DNA of 64,000 bases from Clostridiales bacterium (GCA_004557905.1 SFFH01000002.1:1-64000); one strand, 5' to 3'; shown: positions 26,423-36,154, counted from the first letter of the stretch. A program made the numbers and translations. Notes: generated from the letters alone by a model not told the origin.

Positions 26423-28192
26423 ATGGAACAGCTTTCCTTTGATTTTGTCGTTGTGGGCGGCGGCATGAGCGGCCTGTGCGCGGCGATCGCCGCCGCCAGG
26501 CATGGCGCGAAGACGGCGCTGGTTCACGCCCGCCCGATGCCCGGCGGCAACGCCAGCAGCGAGATCCGCATGCACATCTGCGGCGCGGATGACCACATGC
26601 GCAGGCCCCATGCGAGGGAGACGGGCATCATCGAGGAGATCCTGCTCGAGCACAAGCGGCGCAATCCGACGAACAGCTATGCGGTGTTCGATTCGATCCT
26701 GTGGGAGAAGGCGGCGTTCTGCGAAAACCTGACGCTGCTGCTCAACACCTGCGTGGATGGTGTGACGATGCGGGAGGGGCGCATCGAAAGCGTCAGCGCC
26801 TATCAGCAGACGACGGAAAAGCGGCTGACGCTCTACGCACCGCTGTTTGCCGACGCGACGGGCGACGGCAGCCTGGGCGCGTGGGCGGGCGCGGACTACG
26901 TCGTGGGCCGGGAGGCGCGGTCAGCCTATGACGAGTCCCATGCGCCGGAGCAGGCGGATCACTGCACGATGGGCAATTCACTCATGTTCAAGGCGCGCGA
27001 CGCGGGGCATCCCGTGCCCTTCATCAAGCCGGACTGGGCGAACACCTATACGGAGCACGACCTGCGGCGCAGGATTCACGAGGATGTGACCTCCGGCTAC
27101 TGGTGGATTGAGCTGGGCGGCGGCCGGTACAACACCATCGCCGATGCGGAAACCCTGCGCGACGAGCTGCTCAAGGCTGTGTACGGCGTGTGGGATCACA
27201 TCAAGAACGGCGGCGACCACGGCGCGCAGAACATGGAGCTGGAATGGGTCGGCATGCTGCCGGGCAAGCGCGAGAGCCGCAGGCTGCTGGGCGATTATGT
27301 GCTCAACGAGGCGGACTGCGCAGGCGGCAGGCGCTTTGCGGATGCCGTGGCCTATGGCGGATGGCCGATGGACGTGCACACCGTCGAGGGCTTCCTCAAC
27401 GACAGCGACGACCCGACCGTGTGGCTGCGGCTTGAGGACGTGTACACGATTCCGTATCGCTGCTATTATTCCCGGAATATTCCCAACCTGTTCCTGTGCG
27501 GGCGCATCATCAGCGCATCGCACATGGCGTTTGCCTCGGCGCGCGTGATGGCGACCTGCGCCGTTGGCGGGCAGGCGGTCGGCACGGCTGCGGCCATCGC
27601 CGTGCGGAGGGGGATTCTGCCCCGAGAGGTTGGCGCCCACATCACAGAGCTTCAGCAGACGCTGCTGCGCGACGATTGCTATATCCCGGGCATCCGGAAC
27701 GAGGATGCGGACGACCTCCTGCGGAATGCGCAGGCCTCGGCAAGCCATGCGCTCCCCGGATGCGAAGCGGAGAACGTGCTCAGCGGCGTGGCACGCACTG
27801 TCGGCGAATGCGCAAACTGCTGGGCAGCATACGAAGCAGACAACCCGACGCTGACGCTGCGCCTGGCCGAGCCCGCTGCTGTCAGGCAGATTCAGCTGAC
27901 GTTTGACAGCAACCTGTCCAGGGAGATCACCATCAGCATCAACCGGGAGGTGCTGGGCAGACAGAGCGCGGGCACACCGCCGGAGCTGGTTCGTTCGTGC
28001 AGCCTGGTATTTGAAAGGGAGGGCGCCGTCATCTGTCGCATGGACGTTGGAGAGCTCTGGCAAAGACGCTGCGTGTTTGACCTGGAACAGCCGGTCCTCT
28101 GCGATACCATCCGCATAGAGAATATCCGAACGCACGGCGCGGAGCTGATCAGGGTGTTTGAGGCTCGGGCGTATCTGCATTGTCCGGCATAG
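26423..28192 (+). CDS. FAD-dependent oxidoreductase with extra C-terminal beta domain
   Basis: A 589-residue flavoprotein of the same broad family as its neighbour. FVVVGGGMSGLCAAIAAAR is the nucleotide-binding motif at about 8-26, ATGDGSLG is at about 150-157 and LFLCGRIISASHMAF near 355 completes the FAD site. Residues beyond about 440 form an added beta-rich domain with NPTLTLRLAEPAAVRQIQLTFDSN (cut) that resembles discoidin-like carbohydrate-binding folds; this is inference. The protein has no signal peptide. It ends the operon before a terminator at 28211. Confidence 0.8.
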   Translation: MEQLSFDFVVVGGGMSGLCAAIAAARHGAKTALVHARPMPGGNASSEIRMHICGADDHMRRPHARETGIIEEILLEHKRRNPTNSYAVFDSILWEKAAFCENLTLLLNTCVDGVTMREGRIESVSAYQQTTEKRLTLYAPLFADATGDGSLGAWAGADYVVGREARSAYDESHAPEQADHCTMGNSLMFKARDAGHPVPFIKPDWANTYTEHDLRRRIHEDVTSGYWWIELGGGRYNTIADAETLRDELLKAVYGVWDHIKNGGDHGAQNMELEWVGMLPGKRESRRLLGDYVLNEADCAGGRRFADAVAYGGWPMDVHTVEGFLNDSDDPTVWLRLEDVYTIPYRCYYSRNIPNLFLCGRIISASHMAFASARVMATCAVGGQAVGTAAAIAVRRGILPREVGAHITELQQTLLRDDCYIPGIRNEDADDLLRNAQASASHALPGCEAENVLSGVARTVGECANCWAAYEADNPTLTLRLAEPAAVRQIQLTFDSNLSREITISINREVLGRQSAGTPPELVRSCSLVFEREGAVICRMDVGELWQRRCVFDLEQPVLCDTIRIENIRTHGAELIRVFEARAYLHCPA

Positions 28193-28210
28193 AGGGTGTG
28201 TTGTAGAATC

Positions 28211-28236
28211 AAGCCACCGGCATCGCCGGTGGCTTT
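28211..28236. terminator. bidirectional terminator between the FAD oxidoreductase and LysR genes
   Basis: AAGCCACCGGC / GCCGGTGGCTT with a three-base loop and T/A-rich flanks on both sides. The same hairpin with one loop change and the same following GACT occurs at 37300. Confidence 0.85.
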
Positions 28237-28297
28237 GACTGTTTTGATCGCTTCGCGCTTATCGCTCGTTTCTATCAGATAACAGGATGATACGGTT

Positions 28298-29272
28298 TCA
28301 TTCCGTCTGACGGGCCGCGCCGGCGCAGACAGTCTGCTTCTGATGGAGCGCCTCTTCGCCCTCGCTCATTGCCTGCCGCGTCCATTCGATGAGCTGGAGC
28401 GCCGCTTCCGAGAGCTGGGTTCCCTTCCTGTAGATCGCGCAGAACTCTGCATAGTGTTTGTGCCGCCCGACACGGAAGGCTGCTACGTTCTCATGGGAGT
28501 TGGACGCCGGAATATACTGCGCGCAGGTAAAGGCGACCCCTTCACCCCTGTTGACCAGGGAAATGATCGTGTAAATGCGGCGCAGATAGCAGACCTGTGT
28601 GGGCCGGATGCCCGCTTCCGCGAGGATCCTGTCCGCATGCACGCGCACGCTCTGCGAAGGCTGCGCCAGCAGAAACCGCTCATGGCGGAACAGCGAGATG
28701 TCGATCCAGGGGAAACCGCCGTCCTCGGAAGGCACAGCCTTGGAGACAAGTGGATGATCCCGGTTGACAATCAGCACAATCTCATCCTGATACAGCGGGA
28801 GATATTCAAGCTCCCTCTTCGTGTGCTGACGATTGCAGAAGAACAAATCGATCTGATCGGAGATGAGCATCTGCTCCAGCGCGGAATACACCTCGTCATA
28901 CCAGGAAAGGCCGATCTGAGGGAACTCCTTCCAGATTCGGGCAATCAGCCGTGCGCCCAGGTCGTTGGAGCGGATGGCCTGCATGCCGATGCGCAGCCTC
29001 TCCGTGCGCCCGCGCACAAGATCATGAAGCTCCTGATTGAGCTGCTCGTCCAGCGCCACCATCTGCCGCGCCTTTTCCAGATAGAGCTCTCCCGCAGGCG
29101 TGGGCACCATCTGACGGCCCACCTGATGGAAGAGCTGCATATTCAGCGCGGTCTCCAGATTATGGAGAAAAAGACTCAGCGCCGGCTGAGAAATATAGAG
29201 CTGCTGTGCGGCGCGGGTCAGGTTTCCCGTATCCGCGATGGCGATCACATAGCGTTGTTCCTTGAGCTGCAC
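28298..29272 (-). CDS. LysR-family transcriptional regulator
   Basis: A 324-residue regulator. Start chosen as GTG at 29272 (VQLKEQRYVIAIADTG), with AAGGGAGG nine bases upstream; the longer frame adds 22 residues with no homology. The winged helix-turn-helix is TRAAQQLYISQPALSLFLHNLE (cut) at about 17-40; the rest is the effector domain (LRIGMQAIRSNDLG, FFCNRQHTKRELEYLPLYQDEIVL). Divergent from the M20 amidohydrolase operon, with an ATTGTA-16-TACAAT inverted repeat over the operon's -35 box as the probable binding site. In E. coli a LysR regulator (AbgR) controls the amidohydrolase genes abgAB in the same arrangement. Confidence 0.9.
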   Translation of the reverse strand: MQLKEQRYVIAIADTGNLTRAAQQLYISQPALSLFLHNLETALNMQLFHQVGRQMVPTPAGELYLEKARQMVALDEQLNQELHDLVRGRTERLRIGMQAIRSNDLGARLIARIWKEFPQIGLSWYDEVYSALEQMLISDQIDLFFCNRQHTKRELEYLPLYQDEIVLIVNRDHPLVSKAVPSEDGGFPWIDISLFRHERFLLAQPSQSVRVHADRILAEAGIRPTQVCYLRRIYTIISLVNRGEGVAFTCAQYIPASNSHENVAAFRVGRHKHYAEFCAIYRKGTQLSEAALQLIEWTRQAMSEGEEALHQKQTVCAGAARQTE

Positions 29273-29362
29273 AGGTGCTGTCCTCCCTTCTGAATCCTCA
29301 TGGATCAAATCATAAATCCACAGGATCCTTCCTGTCAAGCAAACAATAATTAAATCTTATGC

Positions 29363-29411
29363 ATTGTATGTAAACATTAAATTTTACAATTATTCTTTAG
29401 TGTGATAAAAT
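29363..29411 (+). promoter_or_regulatory. promoter and inverted repeat of the amidohydrolase/peptide-transport operon
   Basis: TTTACA (29383-29388), 17-bp spacer, TAAAAT (29406-29411) with an upstream TG. ATTGTA (29363-29368) and TACAAT (29385-29390) form an inverted repeat whose right arm overlaps the -35 element. Confidence 0.7.
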
Positions 29412-29488
29412 GATAAAATAAAAGAATACTGATTGACCTTACACTGCAGAAATTTGCGGCATCTGCCGTCAGCAAAGGGTGATTTTGC

Positions 29489-30661
29489 GTGAATCAAGCC
29501 ATGATTGATGAAAAAATGGACGTCTATGCTCCTGAATTGTGCCGTATGGCAGACGACATCTTTGATCATCCCGAAATGGGATATCAGGAGCACTACGCCT
29601 GCGGCCGCCTGACCGGCTGGCTGCGCGAACACGGCTGGGATGTTGAAACCGGCGTCGGCGGCCTTGACACGGCATTCCGCGCCGAATATGTCCGCGGCAC
29701 AGGCAAGCCTGCAATCGGACTGCTCTGCGAATACGACGCCCTCAAGATGGGTCACGCCTGCGGTCACCACATGCAGGGTCCCATCATGCTGCTCGTCGCC
29801 CAGGCTCTGCGCGAGTGCCTGACAGCGGAGAATTACTCGCTCGTCATCTACGGCACACCGGCCGAGGAAGGCCCGCAGGGCAAGAAGGTGATGATCGAGG
29901 CCGGCTGCTTCCAGGAGCTGGACGCCGCGCTGATGACGCATGCCGCGCCAAACACCACGGTGGACATCAAGTCCCTGGCGGGCAGCAAGTTCGAGGCCAC
30001 GTTCCACGGCGTTGCGGCGCACGCATCGCTGACGCCGGAGCTCACGCGCAGCGCGCTGGATGCGGTTGTTCTGGCCTTCCAGGGCGTCCAGTTCCTGCGC
30101 GGGCACGTCAGGGAGGACGTCAAGTTCTACACCTCCATCCTCGAGTGCAGCGGCACGCCCAACAACAACGATGAAACCATCGCCCGCGCACAGATTGCGC
30201 TGCGCACCTATCAGTCCGAAGATGTTCCGCAGCTGGAAGAGCGGCTCATCAGCGTCATGAACGGCGCCGCGCTCATGACGGGGACGACGGTCGAGATCAG
30301 GAAGGTGCAGGGCATGGTCGGCAAGCTCCCCAGCCTGACGCTCAACCGCCTGATCATGGAGCACGCCCGGGAGCTTGACGCGCCTCAGCAGCTCGAATAC
30401 CGCACGCGGACAGGCGCGACCGACTTTGCCTATGTGACGCGCATGATGCCGGCTGCGGTTTCCCGCTTCGCCTTCGTACCGGAGGGGACGACCTCTCATT
30501 CGCAGACGTTCCTTGACTATGGCAAGTCCCCCAGCGCCCACAGCGGCATGGTGATGAGCGCTAAGATCCTCGCGCTGACCGCCTGCGATCTGATCGAGAA
30601 GCCTGAAACCCTCCGGGAAGCTCAGGATGAATTCGCCAGGCGCTCCGCTTCGATCACCTGA
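29489..30661 (+). CDS. M20-family amidohydrolase
   Basis: A 390-residue metallopeptidase-like amidohydrolase. The GTG at 29489 has AAAGGGTGA upstream. Dimetal-site residues: CEYDAL (Asp, about 80-85), GHACGHH (about 88-94), YGTPAEEG (Glu pair, about 121-128) and a C-terminal SHSQTF stretch. The lid domain is between about 170 and 285. The sequence is closest in style to AbgB-like and indole-acetyl-amino-acid hydrolase-like members, which cleave N-acyl amino acids or aminobenzoyl-glutamate. It is the first gene of the operon that encodes a peptide ABC transporter, so its substrate is probably imported by that system. Confidence 0.85.
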   Translation: MNQAMIDEKMDVYAPELCRMADDIFDHPEMGYQEHYACGRLTGWLREHGWDVETGVGGLDTAFRAEYVRGTGKPAIGLLCEYDALKMGHACGHHMQGPIMLLVAQALRECLTAENYSLVIYGTPAEEGPQGKKVMIEAGCFQELDAALMTHAAPNTTVDIKSLAGSKFEATFHGVAAHASLTPELTRSALDAVVLAFQGVQFLRGHVREDVKFYTSILECSGTPNNNDETIARAQIALRTYQSEDVPQLEERLISVMNGAALMTGTTVEIRKVQGMVGKLPSLTLNRLIMEHARELDAPQQLEYRTRTGATDFAYVTRMMPAAVSRFAFVPEGTTSHSQTFLDYGKSPSAHSGMVMSAKILALTACDLIEKPETLREAQDEFARRSASIT

Positions 30662-30719
30662 TATTGCCTTGTGCTGCAGCAATGCAGTCGCAAATATGAA
30701 CAACAAGGGAGGAACCACC

Positions 30720-32237
30720 ATGAAAAAGCTGATCACTGCTCTGCTGATGCTGACGCTTGCGCTGAGCCTGACCTCCGCGCTCGCCGAGAGCCCGACGACA
30801 GCCAAGGACTCCATGACGATCGTTCTTGATCGCGAACCGGTCTCCTTGGATCCGGTTGGCGTTTACGTCAGTGTCAAGTCGCTGGTCGACAACTGCATCT
30901 ATGACACGCTGATCAAGATCGACAACGACGGCAACACCGTTCCCTGCCTCGCGGAAACCTGGGAGCAGGTGGACGAGCTGACCTGGAAGTTCACGCTTCG
31001 CGACGGCGTCAAGTTCCACAACGGCGCTCCGCTGACCACGGATGACGTGCTTTACTCCCTCGGCCGCACCAAGACGAGCTCAGTCACCGCAGCCAAGGCG
31101 GCGTTCATGGATATTGACAACTCCTATGCGGAGGGCAATACGATCTTCCTCAAGCTCACCAAGCCCTTCGCCTTTGTCGAGTCCCAGCTGGCTTTCCCGC
31201 AGTTTGCGATCGTGAACAAGGCGGTCGTGGAAGCCGCCGGAGACAGCTACGGCCGTGAGCCCATCGGCACGGGCCCCTACACCTTTGCCTCCTGGACGGC
31301 CGGAGACCGCATTGAGCTGACCCGCAACGACGAATACTGGGGCAGCAAGTCGATTCTGACGAACCTGACCTTCCGCATCATCACCGAAAGCGCAAGCCGT
31401 ACGATCGAGCTGGAGAGCGGCGGCGTCGATCTGGTGCTGGGCATCTCCTCCAACGATGCCGACCGCATCGATGAGAATCCGGATACCGTGCTGCTCACCC
31501 GTTCCTCCAACTCTCTGCGCTACATTGGCTTCAACTGCTCCAATCCGGTGCTCTCCGACGTGCGCGTGCGCAAGGCGCTCTACCATGCGACCGACACCGA
31601 GGTCCTGCGTGAGATTCTCTATGGCCTGAAGACCTCCGGTCCCGCCGTGACCTGCCTGCCGGAGGATATGAAGGGCCTCAACGCCGATCTGACGCCCTAC
31701 AGCTATGATCCGGAAAAGGCCAGGGAGCTGCTCGCCGAAGCCGGCTATGCCGATGGCCTTGAGGTTGAATTCATGTATCTCGCCAACTCGACCAACAACA
31801 TGCTCGCTGAGCTGCTGCAGGCGCTCTGGGGCGAGGTGGGCGTGACGCTCGTGCTGCAGCCGACCGAGTCCGGCGCGCTGTCGACTGCGCTGAACAAGGG
31901 CGAGCACATGATCTGCTGCGCCGGCACGACCTTCACCCTCGGCGAAGCCGGTGAGGGCCTGAACAGCATGTTCAGCATCGCTTCTCAGGGCTCTTCGGCC
32001 AACCGTACCTACCTCACGGACACCGCCGTGGACGAGCTGCTCAGCAAGATCGTCGTCACGCCGGATTCCGACGAACGCGCGAAGATGGTGTACGACGTGC
32101 AGGCGCTCATCCATGAGGACTGCCCGATGATCTACCTCGCTTCCCAGTACAGCATTATCGGCGCCAGCGCTTCGCTGCGGGGCTTTGTGATGCATCCCAA
32201 CTCGATGCACGACTTCACGACCTGCTACTTTGAATAA
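30720..32237 (+). CDS. oligopeptide-type ABC transporter solute-binding protein
   Basis: A 505-residue exported binding protein of family 5 (DppA/OppA type). GGGAGG lies seven bases ahead of the ATG at 30720; a signal peptide ends near SALAES. Conserved stretches: YDTLIKIDNDGNTVPCLAETWE (cut), WKFTLRDGVKFHNGAPLTTDDV (cut) and AGDRIELTRNDEYWG. It would bind peptides, nickel or other small molecules; the adjacent amidohydrolases favour an N-acyl amino acid or a peptide. A strong hairpin separates it from the permease gene. Confidence 0.9.
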   Translation: MKKLITALLMLTLALSLTSALAESPTTAKDSMTIVLDREPVSLDPVGVYVSVKSLVDNCIYDTLIKIDNDGNTVPCLAETWEQVDELTWKFTLRDGVKFHNGAPLTTDDVLYSLGRTKTSSVTAAKAAFMDIDNSYAEGNTIFLKLTKPFAFVESQLAFPQFAIVNKAVVEAAGDSYGREPIGTGPYTFASWTAGDRIELTRNDEYWGSKSILTNLTFRIITESASRTIELESGGVDLVLGISSNDADRIDENPDTVLLTRSSNSLRYIGFNCSNPVLSDVRVRKALYHATDTEVLREILYGLKTSGPAVTCLPEDMKGLNADLTPYSYDPEKARELLAEAGYADGLEVEFMYLANSTNNMLAELLQALWGEVGVTLVLQPTESGALSTALNKGEHMICCAGTTFTLGEAGEGLNSMFSIASQGSSANRTYLTDTAVDELLSKIVVTPDSDERAKMVYDVQALIHEDCPMIYLASQYSIIGASASLRGFVMHPNSMHDFTTCYFE

Positions 32238-32265
32238 TTCCTCTTGTTCACCGATGTGAAGCCCT

Positions 32266-32300
32266 GCATGCGGACTGCCTGATCCAGGCGGTCCGCATGC
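32266..32300 (+). promoter_or_regulatory. intercistronic hairpin after the peptide-binding protein
   Basis: A 16-bp stem built from GCATGCGGAC-TGCCTG and CAGGCG-GTCCGCATGC with a three-base loop (one mismatch). A T-run follows only after 11 bases, so attenuation or mRNA protection is as likely as termination. Confidence 0.8.
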
Positions 32301-32370
32301 TTCAATCGACTGTTTTTCTCCCTTCCCGGCGCCCGATCTTTCCATCCTTTTCGAAAGGAGGCTGTGCCTC

Positions 32371-33297
32371 TTGACCAAGTACATCCTCAAACGCCTTCTG
32401 ATGCTCATCCCCGTGATGCTTGGCGTCATCGTTATCGTCTTTTCTCTACTGTATATCACCCCCGGCGATCCCATCGATTCTCTGCTGGGGGATGACGCGA
32501 CACCGGAGGCCGTCGAACAGATGCGCGAGCAGCTTGGACTGAACGGCGGCTATTTCCAGCGTCTGTTCAGCTATATCAAGAATCTGCTTCATGGAGATCT
32601 GGGCATCTGCTATGCAACCAAGCAGCCCGTCATGGATAGGCTGATGCAGACCTTCCCCAATTCCCTCAAGCTGGCCGGCCTGGCGGTTTTCCTCTCCGTG
32701 ATCATTGGCCTGACCATGGGCATTATCTCCGCGGTCAAGCAGTATTCCATCTTTGACAACATCGCCATGGCGCTGGCCATGGTGGGCAACGCCATGCCGA
32801 ACTTCTGGCAGGGCCTGCTGCTGATGCTGCTCTTCGCGCTTCATCTTCACTGGCTCCCGGCGACGGGCTTTACCACCTGGAAGCATATGATCCTCCCCGC
32901 CGCGACCATCGGTACCTCCTCCGCTGCGGCCATTGCCCGCATGACGCGCTCCTCCATGCTGGAGGTCATTCGCTCCGATTACATCGTCACTGCCCGGGCC
33001 AAGGGCCAGAGTGAGCTGCTCATCACGGTCCGCCATGCGCTCAAGAACGCGCTGATTCCCGTCGTGACGACCATCGGCATGCAGTTTGGTCATCTGCTCG
33101 GCGGCGCGGTGCTGACCGAGTCCATCTTCGCCGTTCCGGGCGTGGGCAAGCTGATGGTGGACGCCATCAAGGCGAGAAACTATCCCGTTGTGCAGGGCGG
33201 CGTGCTGATGATCGCCTTGGGCTACAGCCTTGTGAATCTGCTGGTCGACATCCTGTATGCCTACATCGATCCGCGCATTCGCAGCCAGTACAAGTAA
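32371..33297 (+). CDS. oligopeptide-type ABC transporter permease (DppB-like)
   Basis: A 308-residue permease with six helices that starts at TTG (32371), supported by AAAGGAGG nine bases upstream. N-terminal YILKRLLMLIPVMLGVI and the PGDP motif are typical of DppB/OppB. The cytoplasmic loop RAKGQSELLITVRHALKNALIPVVT (cut) is the EAA-like ATPase contact. The rare TTG start may further lower its translation relative to the binding protein. Confidence 0.92.
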   Translation: MTKYILKRLLMLIPVMLGVIVIVFSLLYITPGDPIDSLLGDDATPEAVEQMREQLGLNGGYFQRLFSYIKNLLHGDLGICYATKQPVMDRLMQTFPNSLKLAGLAVFLSVIIGLTMGIISAVKQYSIFDNIAMALAMVGNAMPNFWQGLLLMLLFALHLHWLPATGFTTWKHMILPAATIGTSSAAAIARMTRSSMLEVIRSDYIVTARAKGQSELLITVRHALKNALIPVVTTIGMQFGHLLGGAVLTESIFAVPGVGKLMVDAIKARNYPVVQGGVLMIALGYSLVNLLVDILYAYIDPRIRSQYK

Positions 33298-33312
33298 GGA
33301 GGGACGTTAATC

Positions 33313-34185
33313 ATGAAACAGGAACAGCATACTCCTTACAAAAAGCGCAGCCAGATGCAGGAAATCGCCCGCCGGTTTGTCCGCAACAAGCAGGCGGTCG
33401 TCGGCCTGATCATGCTGATGATTCTGATCCTGGCCGCCATCCTTGCGCCGGTCATCGCGCCATATGATCCGCTCAAGCAGGATCTGCTGCATCGCCTCAA
33501 GGCGCCCTCCGCCGAGCACATCATGGGCACGGACGAGCTGGGCCGGGACATCTTCTCCCGCATTCTCTACGGCGCGCGCATCTCCATGACCGTCGGCCTC
33601 ATTGCCGTCTCCATCTCCTGCGTCACGGGCTGCGTCCTCGGCGCCATCGCGGGCTATTACGGCGGCATGCTGGATAACGTGATCATGCGCGCCTCCGATA
33701 TTCTCATGGCCATTCCGAGCATTCTGCTCAACATCTCCATCGTCGCCGCGCTCGGCTCCGGCCTGCAGAACGTGATGATCGCCATCGGTATTTCAAGCAT
33801 CCCCGGCTACTGCCGCATCATGCGCGCCTCCATCCTCTCGCTGCGCGATCAGGAGTTTGTCGAGGCCAGCCGCGCAGCCGGCGCCGGCAGCTTCTACATC
33901 ATCTACCATCACATTCTGCCCAACTGCCTCGCTCCGCTGATTGTCCAGGCGACGCTGCGCATCGGCAGCGCGATTCTCTCCTGTGCGTCCATGAGCTTTA
34001 TTGGCCTGGGCATCGTTCCGCCGACGCCCGAATGGGGCGCAATGCTTTCCAGCGGCCGCGAGTTCCTGCGCGACGCCCCGCATCTGACCACCTTCCCCGG
34101 CCTGGCCATCATGTTCGCCGTGTTCGCCATGAATCTGATGGGCGACGGCCTGCGCGATGCGCTGGATCCCAAGCTGAAGAATTGA
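33313..34185 (+). CDS. oligopeptide-type ABC transporter permease (DppC-like)
   Basis: A 290-residue permease. TAAGGAGGG precedes the ATG. DppC/OppC hallmarks: N-terminal cytoplasmic segment ending RFVRNKQAVVGLIML, the GTDELGRDIFSRILYGARISM (cut) stretch, and ASRAAGAGSFYIIYHHILPN as the ATPase-docking loop. Fifteen bases separate it from the DppB-like gene. Confidence 0.92.
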   Translation: MKQEQHTPYKKRSQMQEIARRFVRNKQAVVGLIMLMILILAAILAPVIAPYDPLKQDLLHRLKAPSAEHIMGTDELGRDIFSRILYGARISMTVGLIAVSISCVTGCVLGAIAGYYGGMLDNVIMRASDILMAIPSILLNISIVAALGSGLQNVMIAIGISSIPGYCRIMRASILSLRDQEFVEASRAAGAGSFYIIYHHILPNCLAPLIVQATLRIGSAILSCASMSFIGLGIVPPTPEWGAMLSSGREFLRDAPHLTTFPGLAIMFAVFAMNLMGDGLRDALDPKLKN

Positions 34186-34195
34186 GGTGAGCATC

Positions 34196-35170
34196 ATGTC
34201 CGAGAATCAGAACCTGCTGGAAATCAAGGACCTTTCCGTGCAGTATGTGACGGTGGACGGCACCGTCCATGCGGTTGAAAACCTCAATCTGACGCTGAAG
34301 GCCGGCGAAACGCTCGGTCTCGTCGGCGAGACGGGCGCCGGCAAGACGACCACGGTCAAGGCGGTCATGGGCATTCTGCCCACGCCGCCGGCAAAAGTGC
34401 CCAACGGAGAAATCATCTTTGACGGGCGCGCCCTGAACAGGCTCTCCGCCAAAGAGATGCGCAAAATCCGCGGCAAACAGATCTCCATGATCTTCCAGGA
34501 TCCGATGACCAGCCTCAATCCGGTGATGACCGTCGGAGAACAGATCGAAGAGGCGATCCGCCTGCACAACAGGATCTCGCGCAGGGAAGCGGCCAAGCGC
34601 GCCTGCGATATGCTCGAGACCGTCGGCATCAAAGCCGAACGTGCCGGGGACTATCCGCATCAGTTCTCCGGCGGCATGAAGCAGCGCGTGGTTATCGCCA
34701 TGGCGCTGGCCTGCAGCCCCAAGCTGCTGATCGCCGACGAGCCGACCACGGCGCTGGATGTGACGATTCAGGCTCAGGTACTGGAGCTGATGAAGCGCCT
34801 GAAGAACGACATGAACACCTCCATGATCATGATCACGCACGATCTGGGCATCGTCGCGGAAATCTGCGATCGTGTTGCGATCATGTATGCAGGCGAGATC
34901 GTTGAATCCGGCACACGCGAGCACATCTTCCATCGTGCGGCCCATCCCTATACGCAGGGCCTGTTCGGCTGCATCCCCAACATGCTTGACGAGGAATGCC
35001 GGCTCATTCCCATTCAGGGCATGATGCCCGACCCGACGGATCTGCCGGAGGGCTGCCGCTTCCGCCCGCGCTGCCCGCATGCCTGCGATCGCTGCGCGCA
35101 GGGCGCGCCGCTCATTGAGATTGAACCCGGGCACCAGGTCAAATGCGTGCTCTGCGAGAAGGAGGCATGA
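34196..35170 (+). CDS. oligopeptide-type ABC transporter ATPase (DppD-like)
   Basis: A 324-residue ATPase. Start at ATG 34196 with GAGGTGA upstream; a GTG nine bases earlier is part of that site. Walker A is [10 protein letters not shown]-loop [11 protein letters not shown], signature FSGGMKQR, Walker [15 protein letters not shown]-terminal oligopeptide-transporter extension with Cys-rich [14 protein letters not shown] is present, as in DppD proteins where it may bind an Fe-S cluster. Confidence 0.93.
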   Translation: MSENQNLLEIKDLSVQYVTVDGTVHAVENLNLTLKAGETLGLVGETGAGKTTTVKAVMGILPTPPAKVPNGEIIFDGRALNRLSAKEMRKIRGKQISMIFQDPMTSLNPVMTVGEQIEEAIRLHNRISRREAAKRACDMLETVGIKAERAGDYPHQFSGGMKQRVVIAMALACSPKLLIADEPTTALDVTIQAQVLELMKRLKNDMNTSMIMITHDLGIVAEICDRVAIMYAGEIVESGTREHIFHRAAHPYTQGLFGCIPNMLDEECRLIPIQGMMPDPTDLPEGCRFRPRCPHACDRCAQGAPLIEIEPGHQVKCVLCEKEA

Positions 35171-35173
35171 CAG

Positions 35174-36139
35174 ATGGCGGAAAACATCCTTGAGATACGC
35201 GGCCTCAAAAAGTACTTTCCAACCAAGGCGGGCCTGCTGCATGCCGTGGACGACGTGAGCTTTGACATTGCGCACGGCGAAACGCTTGGCCTCGTCGGCG
35301 AATCCGGCTGCGGCAAATCGACCATCGGCCGCCTGACGCTGCGCCTTCTGGAGCCGACAGACGGCCAGGTCTTCTTCGAGGGCACGAACATCATGCAGCT
35401 CGACAGGAAGAGCATGCGCCAGATGCGCCGCAAGATGCAGATCGTCTTCCAGGATCCCTACGCCTCGCTGGACAGCCGTAAAAGCGTCTTTGAGAGCATC
35501 GGCGAGCCGCTGCGCGTGCAGCGAATTTACAGCAGCAAGGCCGATTATGAAAAGCGCGTCTATGAGCTGATGGATATGGCGGGCCTGGCCCACCGCTTTG
35601 CCAATGCCTATCCGCATGAGCTGGATGGCGGACGCCGTCAGCGCGTCGGCATTGCGCGCGCTCTGGCGCTCAATCCCTCCTTCATGGTGCTGGACGAGCC
35701 GGTTTCCGCGCTCGACGTCTCCATCCAGGCGCAGGTGCTCAATCTGATGGAGCAGCTGCAGAAGGATCTGGGCCTGACTTATCTGTTCATCTCGCATGAC
35801 CTGGGCGTCGTCAAGTACATCAGCACCAACATCGCCGTGATGTATCTGGGCGTCATGGTGGAAAAAGCGCCCTCCAAGGCGCTCTTCGAGCGGCCGCTGC
35901 ATCCCTATACGCAGGCCCTGCTCTCCGCCGTGCCGATTCCCTCGATCGACGTTCATCAGGAACGCATCGTCCTGGAGGGCGATGTGCCCAGCCCGATCGA
36001 TCCCAAGCCTGGCTGCCGCTTTGCCGGCCGCTGCCGCTACTGCCGGCAGCGCTGCCGGGAGGAGACGCCGGAGATGCGCGAAATCGAGCCGGGACGCTTT
36101 GTCGCCTGTCACTTTGTCGAGGAAGCCGCAAAAGCATAA
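35174..36139 (+). CDS. oligopeptide-type ABC transporter ATPase (DppF-like)
   Basis: A 321-residue ATPase starting three bases after the DppD-like stop. Walker A GESGCGKST, Q-loop FQDPYASLDSR, Walker B FMVLDEPVSALD, and a C-terminal Cys motif CRFAGRCRYCRQRC. The ABC signature reads LDGGRRQR instead of LSGGQRQR: the Ser that contacts ATP gamma-phosphate across the dimer is Asp. This variant appears in some clostridial DppF proteins as I recall, so it is likely functional as the degenerate half of an asymmetric DppD/DppF dimer. Confidence 0.92.
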   Translation: MAENILEIRGLKKYFPTKAGLLHAVDDVSFDIAHGETLGLVGESGCGKSTIGRLTLRLLEPTDGQVFFEGTNIMQLDRKSMRQMRRKMQIVFQDPYASLDSRKSVFESIGEPLRVQRIYSSKADYEKRVYELMDMAGLAHRFANAYPHELDGGRRQRVGIARALALNPSFMVLDEPVSALDVSIQAQVLNLMEQLQKDLGLTYLFISHDLGVVKYISTNIAVMYLGVMVEKAPSKALFERPLHPYTQALLSAVPIPSIDVHQERIVLEGDVPSPIDPKPGCRFAGRCRYCRQRCREETPEMREIEPGRFVACHFVEEAAKA

Positions 36140-36154
36140 CAGGGAGGGAATCAC

